NCBI GenBank assembly: GCA_964374095.1
Contig: CAYJXJ010000248.1
Location: forward strand, 1 to 5,642
Origin: CAYJXJ01 sp964374095
Lineage (GTDB): Bacteria > Elusimicrobiota > Elusimicrobia > UBA1565 > UBA9628
DNA length: 5,642 nucleotides
Direction: 5' to 3'
Positions within the stretch are counted from its first letter, which is position 1, and every line of letters starts with the position of its first letter. The translations under genes were made by a program, and so were the position numbers. Below the pieces are notes generated by a model. It was not told where the DNA came from. It did no database searches and saw only the letters and a program-made list of their open reading frames with translations. Of the stretch, positions 1 through 5,642 are shown piece after piece.

Positions 1-112
1 CGGGGCGGTGGCCTGAAATGGCCCAAAAAGGGGCCCGAACTGTCAAAGATGGGTCTTAATGCGCCTTTGGAAAAATGGGTGAGGTCGAGGTCGCCCGGGA
101 GGAGTCCCCCCG
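1..112. other. Noncoding stretch downstream of the operon, with weak small inverted repeats
   Basis: No gene is visible in these 112 nt after the stop of the sensor gene. Two short inverted repeats overlap near the left end: GGCC at 10-13 with GGCC at 20-23, and GGCCC at 20-24 with GGGCC at 31-35 around an A-rich loop. Neither has the stem length or U tail of a standard intrinsic terminator in either direction. The operon may therefore end further left or use Rho, or the short stems may contribute weakly. Confidence 0.4.
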
Positions 113-1234
113 CTAGAGCCGAAGGCCGACCTGCTTGGGCTCGAAGAGGATGAGGGTCCGGCGCAGCTCCCCCTCCTCCTCCAGGTGGACCGCCCGCACG
201 TGGCACGCCTCGGCCCGGAACATCGTGTCGGCCTCGACGACCTGGTTGGGCCGGTCCAAGGCCACCCCGACCAGGCGCAGCACGTCCTGCTGCTGGGTGT
301 CGATGACGTCCAACAGGTGCATCTTGCCGTCGGTCGCGACGGTGCCCGTCACGGGGAAGTTGGTGTAGAGGACCGAGTTGTCCTCGTCGACGACGATCGC
401 ATGGTGGGTCTTGGCGACGATCGCCGAGAGGATGGTCTTCCACCACCGGGCCTCCGCCACGCCGCGCTGGCGCTCCTTGACGATGGTGCTGGCCAGTTCC
501 CGGCCCATCTTGCCCAGGAAGGCGTTGAGGACGTTGGCGAGGTCTCCGATCTCGTCCTTGCGGGCCGGGAACTTGAGCTCCAGGGCCTTCAGCGAGATCG
601 ACTCGACCGAATCCCGGAGCGTGAGCAGGGGATTGATCACGAAGTGATGGAGGAAGAAGTAGAGCGGGATGCCCATGAGCAGGAGCACCCCCACCGCCCC
701 CACGACGTATTTTTTCATGGCCGTGTTGATGTGCTTGACCACGCCCTCCCGGCTGACCTGCATGTTGAGTATTCCCATGACCTCGCCGCGGGCCGCCAGC
801 GGGATGGCGATATCGTAGAGGGGGACCTTGGGGACCGCGCGGATCATGGGGCTTTTCGACAACCAGGCCTGTTCGATGGCGTCGGTGGGGATGGTCACCT
901 CCTTCTGGAACTGGTCGAACGGGATGGTGATCTTGGAGGGGTCTTTAAACCACCGCACCTCCCCGTACTTATTGAGATAGAGGAGGGCCGCGACGCGCTC
1001 GTCCTTGGCGAACTGGGTGATGGTGTCGAACTCCTCCATCGAGATGGCGCTCTGATTGCGGGAAAGGCCCGCGATCAGTTTCGAGGCGTGGATGCGGACC
1101 ATGTCCAGGACGTCGAGCTTGAGGCGCTCGTCGAAGTTCCACTTGAATAGGTTGTAGTAGAAGATCCCCCCCAAGAACATGACATAGATTCCGATCCCCA
1201 GGAACCACAAGCACCACTTCGCCGAAAGCCGCAT
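113..1234 (-). CDS. Membrane sensor-like protein: periplasmic Cache-like region, HAMP, PAS-like domain, no output domain
   Basis: A 373-aa membrane protein with the build of a signal receptor. A first membrane segment lies at about 8-28, followed by a periplasmic region at 29-174. Parts such as ALLYLNKYGEVRWFKDPSKI and YDIAIPLAARGEVMGILNMQ look like the strands of an sCache/PAS-like ligand-binding fold. A second membrane segment lies at about 175-195. Next is a HAMP domain at about 198-248 (FVINPLLTLRDSVESIS, then DEIGDLANVLNAFL), then a connecting helix, then a PAS-like region at about 266-369 (HAIVVDEDNSVLYTN, with a terminal strand TLILFEP). The protein stops right after it. I see no histidine-kinase HATPase, GGDEF, EAL, adenylate cyclase or methyl-accepting signature. 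It may act by protein-protein contact with the secretion machine or with a partner kinase elsewhere. The ATG at 1234 is 6 nt after the TPR stop codon, and no Shine-Dalgarno sequence is evident, so coupling is likely. Domain calls are from pattern recognition; HAMP is the strongest. Confidence 0.82.
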   Translation of the reverse strand: MRLSAKWCLWFLGIGIYVMFLGGIFYYNLFKWNFDERLKLDVLDMVRIHASKLIAGLSRNQSAISMEEFDTITQFAKDERVAALLYLNKYGEVRWFKDPSKITIPFDQFQKEVTIPTDAIEQAWLSKSPMIRAVPKVPLYDIAIPLAARGEVMGILNMQVSREGVVKHINTAMKKYVVGAVGVLLLMGIPLYFFLHHFVINPLLTLRDSVESISLKALELKFPARKDEIGDLANVLNAFLGKMGRELASTIVKERQRGVAEARWWKTILSAIVAKTHHAIVVDEDNSVLYTNFPVTGTVATDGKMHLLDVIDTQQQDVLRLVGVALDRPNQVVEADTMFRAEACHVRAVHLEEEGELRRTLILFEPKQVGLRL

Positions 1235-1240
1235 GAATGA

Positions 1241-2581
1241 TCAGGGACCGCCGTAGAGTTTCTCGATTCGATCCAGCCCGGCCTTGGCGTCCGAGTTGCC
1301 CGGGTCGAGCTGAAGGGCCAGCGTCCACTCGTCGCGCGCCTTCACATAGTCGCCCTTCTGGAAATAGATGACGCCGGAGAGGTAGTGCTGCTGCGAAGAG
1401 CGGCGCGCGTCCTCGGAAACCGCTCCCGCGGGGGCCGGGGCCGCGCCCATCGGGCCGGCCGCGGCGGTCTTGGCCTTGTCTTTCTCCGCGGCCTCGGCTT
1501 TCTTCTTCGCCTCCTCCTCCTTGGCCTTGGCTTCATCCGCCGCGCGCTTGGCATCCTCCTCGCGCTGTTTGGCAAGCTCCGCGGCCTTGCGCCGGGTGGC
1601 CTCCTCGCGCCGTTGGGATTCCTTCGCCCTCGCGATGAGCTGGTCGGCCGCGCGCTGATCGTAGCCGTAACCGACCGCCTTGCGCCACTCGACGATGGCA
1701 TCGTCGTACTTTCGGCCCTCGTAATGCTGGCGCCCGAGGCTCACGTGCTGGCCGGCCATCTCGCCGCGGATCTCGGCGATGAGCTTCTGGGCCTTGGCGT
1801 TGCCCGGCCCGGTCTCCAGGATCGAATCGAGCATCTTCAGGGCCTCGATCGTCTGGCCCTGGCTGTAGAGGTTGAGGGCGTTTTGGAGCTTCTCGTTGGC
1901 ATCCTGGTCCCGGGCCTCCGATTCGGCCTTGGCGATCAGGCCGGAAAGCCGGGGGTATCTCGGATTGAGCACCAGGGCCGAATACCATTGGTCCAGGGCC
2001 TCCCGCAGGCGATGCTGGCGGTAGGCGCGCTGGCCGCGCCGGAAATGTTCGTCGGCCAACTCGCGCTTGGCTTTCTTAAGCCAGTACTTGGCCTTCAAAT
2101 TGTTGGGGGAGAGCTTGGAGGATTCCTCCCACCGCCCGGCGGCCTCCACGAGCCGTCCTTGGCGGTAGAGGGCCATCCCCTCCTCGAACTTGTTCTCCAC
2201 GAGCTTCCTTTCCGAGTAGCGGGGCTTTTTGGCGCCCCGGAGCTCGTTGGTGGCCCTCTGCAGTATCGCCGCGTCCTCGTAGGTGGGGTCGATGGCGAGT
2301 ATGCGGGACGTGAGATCGCGCGCCGCGTCGAACTCGCCGCTCCGGTAGAGGTCGAAGGCGTTGTCGTAGACCCCCTTCAAGGTCTTGCGCGTGATGCGGG
2401 CCTTTTCCAATTGGATGGTGTAGATGGTGCGCTGCTTATCCTCGTCGGTGGAGATCGTTCCGAGGTTGATCTTGGACATGTCCAGGAAGAGGCCCTCGGT
2501 GTCCTTGACCTTGGGCGGGGCCTGCGCCGCGGCCGGGGCCGCGGCGGCCAAAAGAAGCGCCAGCGCGATGGTTGTCTTCAT
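1241..2581 (-). CDS. Secreted TPR-repeat protein with alanine/lysine/glutamate-rich coiled coil
   Basis: A 446-aa protein with a clear signal peptide (MKTTIALALLLAAAAPAAAQA, cleavage probably after AAA or AQA). There is no lipobox cysteine, so it should be soluble in the periplasm or secreted. TPR-like helix pairs are seen at about 71-104, 130-163, 178-211, 230-263 and 279-300. Each has a pattern like G..xYxxGxxxEAxxxW followed by a Pro-Asn or Pro-Arg turn, as in LSPNN and LNPRY. Residues 318-372 are almost wholly E, K, A and R and should form a long coiled coil. A flexible Ala/Pro/Gly linker follows (about 373-388). A final well-formed TPR lies at 397-430 (YLSGVIYFQKGDYVKARDEW, then LDPGN). 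TPR proteins are regular members of Tad loci (TadD) and help assemble the outer-membrane part. This protein fits that role by position, but its length and coiled coil differ, so I give no symbol. ATG 2581 is 1 nt after the tadC stop; a GGAGG lies about 14 nt upstream, longer than ideal. Confidence 0.85.
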   Translation of the reverse strand: MKTTIALALLLAAAAPAAAQAPPKVKDTEGLFLDMSKINLGTISTDEDKQRTIYTIQLEKARITRKTLKGVYDNAFDLYRSGEFDAARDLTSRILAIDPTYEDAAILQRATNELRGAKKPRYSERKLVENKFEEGMALYRQGRLVEAAGRWEESSKLSPNNLKAKYWLKKAKRELADEHFRRGQRAYRQHRLREALDQWYSALVLNPRYPRLSGLIAKAESEARDQDANEKLQNALNLYSQGQTIEALKMLDSILETGPGNAKAQKLIAEIRGEMAGQHVSLGRQHYEGRKYDDAIVEWRKAVGYGYDQRAADQLIARAKESQRREEATRRKAAELAKQREEDAKRAADEAKAKEEEAKKKAEAAEKDKAKTAAAGPMGAAPAPAGAVSEDARRSSQQHYLSGVIYFQKGDYVKARDEWTLALQLDPGNSDAKAGLDRIEKLYGGP

Positions 2582-2582
2582 G

Positions 2583-3500
2583 TCAGAAACCCAATCCTCC
2601 GGACGCCAGGCTCTTGGCCATCGGCGCCAGCATCATGATGAACACGGTCGGAAAGATGAAGATCATCAGCGGGATGAGCATCTTGGTCGAAGCCTGGGCC
2701 GCCAGCTTCTCGGCCTTGTTGAGGCGCCGGAAACGCATGTCCGCGGCGTAGTTGCGCAGGAGTTCCACGAGGCTCGTTCCCAGTTCGTCGGACTGAACGA
2801 TCAACCCCACGAAAGAGCGTATCTCCTGGATGCCCGTGCGCATGGCGAAGCGCTTGAGCGCGTCGCGCCGCGAGTAGCCGAGCTGCACTTCGCCGAGCAT
2901 CTTGCCGATCTCGCCCTCCAGCTCGTTCTTGTCCTTGGAGCTTTTGAGGATGCGGTCGAAGGCGGTCATGTAGTCGAGACCGGCCTCGATCGTGAGGGCC
3001 GCCAGGTCCACGAAGGTCGGGAAGGCCCTCATGATCGCGGTCTGCCGCGCGCGGATCTTCCCGTTGAACATCGAGTCGGGGATAAAGAAGCCGACCGCGC
3101 CGAAAATCAGCATGACGGGCGACCCCGTCAGGAAAGTGAACCCCACCCCCATGCCGAGGGCGAGCATCTCCTTGAGGTGGAGCATGTCCAGCGGGGTCGG
3201 CTTCTCGGGCCGGCCCATGAGCATGTGGAGCTCCTCGAGCTTGACGTCAAGCTGAAAACTCCGAAGCAGGAAGAGATCCACCCGGTCGACAAGGCTCCCG
3301 TGGGGGTTGAGCTCCGAGAAGGCGCTCGTCATGCCGGCTTCGCGCTTGGCCAGCCGGGAGATGTCGGACTCCGAGGGCACGGGCGGGGGAGTCACCATCC
3401 GCATGATCGTGGTGTAGGCCGCCATCGATCCGACGATGCCGACCCCGACGAGGAGCCAATGGGTGAAGGGGTCCATTAGCTTGAGCGCGGAGAAATCCAA
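2583..3500 (-). CDS. tadC: TadC-like type II secretion F-domain platform protein (TTG start)
   Basis: The second inner-membrane platform subunit of the Tad machine, 305 aa, a normal length for TadC. There is a membrane segment at about 12-32, a hydrophilic stretch at 34-108, a membrane hairpin at about 111-141, and the T2SF domain at about 157-270. That domain contains PTFVDLAALTIEAGLDYMTA, RRDALKRFAMRTG and SFVGLIVQSDELGTSLVELL, followed by MRFRRLNKAEKLAAQASTK. A last membrane segment lies at about 273-292 (LIPLMIFIFPTVFIMMLAP). The RTG...QSDELGTS...R..KAEKLA pattern is typical of the TadC branch. The start is taken as TTG at 3500-3498 because GGAG lies 8 nt upstream. The first ATG (3476-3474, residue 9) has no ribosome binding site but overlaps the stop of a tiny upstream frame. 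Both the GGAG and the TTG sit in a perfect hairpin (see the separate entry), so initiation may be controlled. It follows tadB after 51 nt and precedes the TPR gene by 1 nt. Confidence 0.9.
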   Translation of the reverse strand: MDFSALKLMDPFTHWLLVGVGIVGSMAAYTTIMRMVTPPPVPSESDISRLAKREAGMTSAFSELNPHGSLVDRVDLFLLRSFQLDVKLEELHMLMGRPEKPTPLDMLHLKEMLALGMGVGFTFLTGSPVMLIFGAVGFFIPDSMFNGKIRARQTAIMRAFPTFVDLAALTIEAGLDYMTAFDRILKSSKDKNELEGEIGKMLGEVQLGYSRRDALKRFAMRTGIQEIRSFVGLIVQSDELGTSLVELLRNYAADMRFRRLNKAEKLAAQASTKMLIPLMIFIFPTVFIMMLAPMAKSLASGGLGF

Positions 3501-3516
3501 CAGGATTTCTCCGCGC
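3485..3516 (-). promoter_or_regulatory. Perfect 14-bp inverted repeat enclosing the tadC ribosome binding site and TTG start
   Basis: The arms are GCGCGGAGAAATCC (3485-3498) and its exact reverse complement (3503-3516), separated by a 4-nt loop (3499-3502). In the minus-strand transcript the 5' arm holds the GGAG that best serves tadC, and the TTG start spans the loop/3'-arm junction. If folded, this hairpin would hide the ribosome binding site and start. No run of U follows it on the tadC side, and no T run flanks it on the other strand, so it is not a canonical intrinsic terminator. Possible roles are translational control, transcript stabilisation or processing between tadB and tadC, or setting platform subunit ratio. 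The repeat is directly visible; the role is inferred. Confidence 0.6.
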
Positions 3517-3551
3517 GATACTCCGCCGGCGATGAATTCCTTGCCATCAGG

Positions 3552-5171
3552 CTAAACCTGTATGTCCCCCAGCTTTTCGATCACCTTCATTCCGATGCCG
3601 ATCCACACCGTGCAGAAGAGCAGGACGATGACTCCCAGCGGCGAGAAATAGAAGTCCGCCATGACCTTGGGCTGGAACATGAACATGATGACCAGCATCA
3701 CCCACGGCATCGCGCCGACGACGATCGCCTGGATGCGCTGCTGGGCCGTCATGGCAGCGGTCTTTTCGACCAGCTTGGCCTCCTCCCGGATGTTCTCCAC
3801 GATGCGGTCGAAGATCTTCGTCAGGTTGCCGCCGACGGTCCTCTGGATGATGATGGCCTTGATCATGTAGGCCAAGAGCCGGCTGGGGACCCGCTCGATC
3901 ACCCCTTCCATGGCCTTTTCGATGCTGGTTCCCAACTGGTAGTTCTTGATCAGCAGGCCGAACTCCTCGGAGATCGGGGGCTGGAGGTCGCGCTGAACCA
4001 TCTCGAAGCACTGCACGATATCCACCCCCGACTTGAGGCCGTTGGACATGAGGATCATCGCGTCCATGAGCTGGGCCTCGCATTTGAGGCAGCGGCGGAA
4101 CTTGATGTTCTTCAGGAGATAGCCCGGCAGGTTCAAGCCGCCGTAGAGGCCGAAACCGGAGAAGATGAGGAAGCCGAAGGGATTGAAGGTCAGCAGGCCG
4201 AGGAGAACGCCGATGCCGGCCGGAACTCCCACGAGGTAGTTGATTTTGATCGTGAGGAACTGCCGTTCGTACTCATGCGCCCACTCCTTGGCCTTGATCT
4301 TATAGTCCTCCCACGCCTTGTTGATTTTCGCCTCGTTCATGCTCCCGATGGTCCAGCCCGCGAAGAAGATGAGGGCGATGCCGACGATCTTGAATAGATA
4401 GGGTATCGACTTGGGGGTCTTCTCCTGGGCTCCGGGAGGCTCGTAGCCGCGGGGGGCGGCTTGCAGGACCGCGTAGACGTTGTGCGTCAAGGCCCCGATG
4501 GCGACCACCGCGACCTTGTAGCGCCCCGCGTCGTTGGAAGTCAGCGCGTCCATGATCGAGTCCATCTCGCGCACGATCAACTCGAGGTTGGAGAGCACGG
4601 CGCGGCCGCGCCCCCTCAGGGAGCTCCCCAGGCGGGCCCGGTAGAGCCGGTCCAAAGCCATCTGAAACCGGATGCGGTTATCCTCGTAGTCGCGCAGGAG
4701 GGAGCCGGGTTGCATGAGCTGGCCCCCGTCGGCGGGCGGGAAGGTCTTGCGCGTCAGCTCGAAGAACTCGTAGAGGACCGCCGACGGGGCCTGCCAGAGC
4801 TGCGCCTCGTTGAGAATGCCTTCCTCGGGGTCCTGCCAGACCGGCTTCTGGAGCATCGCCTCCAGAGTATCATCCACCCACTTCGGGGGAGCGAGCCCGG
4901 GATCGCGGTCCTTCTTGAAGTAGTGATAGATCACCTGGCTGCGCGCTTCCGCCCCGTTGGTCTTGTCGACCAGGAATTTGATCTGCTCGGGGCTGAATTG
5001 GGGATCATTGGCATCGTACTTCGCAACGGACGAGGGGGACGCGGCATCCGCCGGCTCGGCCGCCAGCCACAGAGACAAAGTCAGCAGCGACGACAGGCAC
5101 GCGCAAGCCAGCGCCTTGGGTACGGATAACGGCCTTATCCCGTCCGGCCGCACGCTAATGTTTCGCGCCAT
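3552..5171 (-). CDS. tadB: TadB-like type II secretion F-domain platform protein with extra exported N-terminal domain
   Basis: An inner-membrane platform protein of 539 aa that should work with CpaF and TadC in pilus assembly. Residues 1-43 look like a signal peptide: an Arg-containing start, the hydrophobic stretch ALACACLSSLLTLSLWLAA, then ADA-A for cleavage. Residues 44-253 are hydrophilic, with no membrane segment and no fold I recognise. Membrane segments follow at about 257-275, 309-328 and 329-347. The T2SF domain covers about 366-480 (AQLMDAMILMSNGLKSG, then QLGTSIEKAMEGV, then QRTVGGNLTKIFDRI), and the last two membrane segments are at 481-500 and 510-530. A basic loop at 276-308 fits a cytoplasmic location, giving a consistent topology with an exported N-domain. 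Ordinary TadB proteins are about 300 aa, so the first 250 or so residues are extra. A CxxC (C361, C364) sits just before the T2SF domain. The ATG at 5171 lies inside cpaF with no clear Shine-Dalgarno sequence; I chose it because it gives an intact signal peptide and tight coupling. TadB is inferred from gene order and domain. Confidence 0.88.
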   Translation of the reverse strand: MARNISVRPDGIRPLSVPKALACACLSSLLTLSLWLAAEPADAASPSSVAKYDANDPQFSPEQIKFLVDKTNGAEARSQVIYHYFKKDRDPGLAPPKWVDDTLEAMLQKPVWQDPEEGILNEAQLWQAPSAVLYEFFELTRKTFPPADGGQLMQPGSLLRDYEDNRIRFQMALDRLYRARLGSSLRGRGRAVLSNLELIVREMDSIMDALTSNDAGRYKVAVVAIGALTHNVYAVLQAAPRGYEPPGAQEKTPKSIPYLFKIVGIALIFFAGWTIGSMNEAKINKAWEDYKIKAKEWAHEYERQFLTIKINYLVGVPAGIGVLLGLLTFNPFGFLIFSGFGLYGGLNLPGYLLKNIKFRRCLKCEAQLMDAMILMSNGLKSGVDIVQCFEMVQRDLQPPISEEFGLLIKNYQLGTSIEKAMEGVIERVPSRLLAYMIKAIIIQRTVGGNLTKIFDRIVENIREEAKLVEKTAAMTAQQRIQAIVVGAMPWVMLVIMFMFQPKVMADFYFSPLGVIVLLFCTVWIGIGMKVIEKLGDIQV

Positions 5172-5642
5172 AGTCGTGTGCGACCAAAACGGGGGTTACC
5201 CCTTTCTTCTTCTGTTCGGGCGTGGCGAACAACGCGAGGGGCACCTTCAGGCCCTTGTGATGGAACTCCTCGTAGAAGCTCGGGATATTGCCGCAGGCGC
5301 CGAAGTCGCCCACGGTCTTCATGTCCGGGGTCACCCCGGTCTGCCGGAACAGGAACAGATCCTGCATGTGAAAATTGACCCCCTCGGAGCCGGTGATCTC
5401 CGTGATGTAGGTCACCCGGCGCCGGCCGTCCGGAAAACGGGTGAGCTGAACGAACATGTGAACGGCGCTGGCGATCATCCCCACGAGCACGGAGATGGGC
5501 AGGTCGGTCCCGGCCATGAGGCACATGGCCTGAAGACGCGCCACGGCGTCTTTGGGGGTGTTGGCGTGGATGGTCGCCAGCGAGCCCTCGTGGCCCGTGT
5601 TCATGGCCTGCAGCATGTCGAGGGCCTCGGCGCCGCGGCACT
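5155..5642 (-). CDS. cpaF: CpaF/TadA-family type IV pilus/secretion ATPase, C-terminal part (5' end outside window)
   Basis: This is the C-terminal 161 residues of a hexameric secretion ATPase that powers Tad/Flp pilus assembly from the cytoplasmic face of the inner membrane. The frame is open to the window edge, so the Walker A and most of the nucleotide-binding core lie upstream. The visible part begins CRGAEALDMLQAMNTGHEGS and continues with SLATIHANTPKDAVARL. This is the highly characteristic CpaF segment downstream of Walker B, including the conserved GH and TIHAN histidine motifs. It is followed by the family's ITEITGSEG and MQDLFLFRQTG strands and a final helix-turn block ending near LFATP. 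A further 20 residues rich in Lys near their start (EQKKKG) and ending GAKH extend beyond where I expect many CpaF proteins to stop. The stop codon is TAG at 5157-5155, and the gene overlaps the next gene by 17 nt, which implies translational coupling. Family assignment is very secure. CpaF rather than a PilB/GspE ATPase is supported by the motifs and by the two F-type neighbours. Confidence 0.95.
   Translation of the reverse strand, partial: CRGAEALDMLQAMNTGHEGSLATIHANTPKDAVARLQAMCLMAGTDLPISVLVGMIASAVHMFVQLTRFPDGRRRVTYITEITGSEGVNFHMQDLFLFRQTGVTPDMKTVGDFGACGNIPSFYEEFHHKGLKVPLALFATPEQKKKGVTPVLVAHDYGAKH

Noticed and set aside
185..1150. A 321-codon open frame on the plus strand opposite the HAMP-PAS gene.
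   Set aside because: It is rich in Asp/His/Arg/Leu/Val with no domain or membrane pattern, and is antisense to a gene with a recognisable HAMP domain. It is a shadow frame.
1235..1243. The TPR gene and the HAMP-PAS gene are in the same reading frame, separated only by TGA and two codons, suggesting readthrough or a split gene.
   Set aside because: Each protein is complete in itself with its own export or membrane start, and the TPR protein ends naturally after its last repeat. Same-frame adjacency has a one-in-three chance, and no readthrough signal is visible.
1385..2638. A long open frame (417 codons) on the plus strand opposite the TPR gene.
   Set aside because: Its translation is a low-complexity Leu/Gly/Arg/Val-rich product, as expected opposite a GC-rich gene with strong third-position GC bias. 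The minus-strand gene has a signal peptide and clear TPR repeats.
2424..3479. A 351-codon plus-strand frame opposite tadC.
   Set aside because: The product is His/Glu/Arg-rich with no family features, while tadC on the other strand has a clear T2SF domain.
3485..3516. The inverted repeat as an intrinsic transcription terminator between tadB and tadC.
   Set aside because: No T run follows the stem on either strand, and it lies across the start of a clearly co-directional operon gene.
3536..5171. Shared beginning MARN in TadB and in the small leader frame before tadC, as if duplicated start regions.
   Set aside because: The codons differ (ATG GCG CGA AAC versus ATG GCA AGG AAT) and similarity ends after four or five residues, so this is chance.
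1..5642. CRISPR arrays, tRNA or rRNA genes, transposases, integrase sites.
   Set aside because: I saw no periodic direct repeats, no tRNA-like cloverleaf and no mobile-element protein. The window is almost fully occupied by the five minus-strand genes.

Overview
The window is a GC-rich bacterial segment in which every supported gene lies on the minus strand, so the operon reads from right (about 5642) to left (about 113). Five genes are packed together: the 3' end of a CpaF/TadA-type secretion ATPase, a TadB-like inner-membrane platform protein, a TadC-like platform protein, a secreted TPR/coiled-coil protein, and a membrane sensor-like protein with HAMP and PAS-like regions. The ATPase and the platform pair in the order cpaF-tadB-tadC is the hallmark of a Tad (tight adherence) / Flp type IVc pilus or related type II secretion-like machine. 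Signal peptides and a TPR protein of the TadD/lipoprotein-partner style suggest a diderm (Gram-negative) bacterium. The sequence does not fix the phylum. The unusual TadB architecture hints at a lineage away from the well-studied Caulobacter, Aggregatibacter and Pseudomonas systems (Elusimicrobiota or a deltaproteobacterial-type group would be plausible), but this is only an impression.

Layout in transcription order: cpaF (partial, 5642-5155) overlaps tadB (5171-3552) by 17 nt. After a 51-nt gap comes tadC (3500-2583), which is followed 1 nt later by the TPR gene (2581-1241) and 6 nt later by the HAMP-PAS gene (1234-113). The last 112 nt (112-1) hold no gene and no convincing terminator. No promoter is visible, so transcription must start upstream of the window.

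Inferred joint function: CpaF hydrolyses ATP in the cytoplasm and drives the TadB/TadC platform, which extrudes or retracts pilin subunits. The secreted TPR protein is probably a periplasmic assembly scaffold, and the final membrane protein probably senses an envelope signal for the machine. The most notable points are: a TadB with an extra N-terminal signal peptide and a roughly 210-residue exported domain; a perfect 14-bp inverted repeat that buries the ribosome binding site and start of tadC; and a HAMP-PAS sensor with no recognisable output domain, co-transcribed with the pilus genes.
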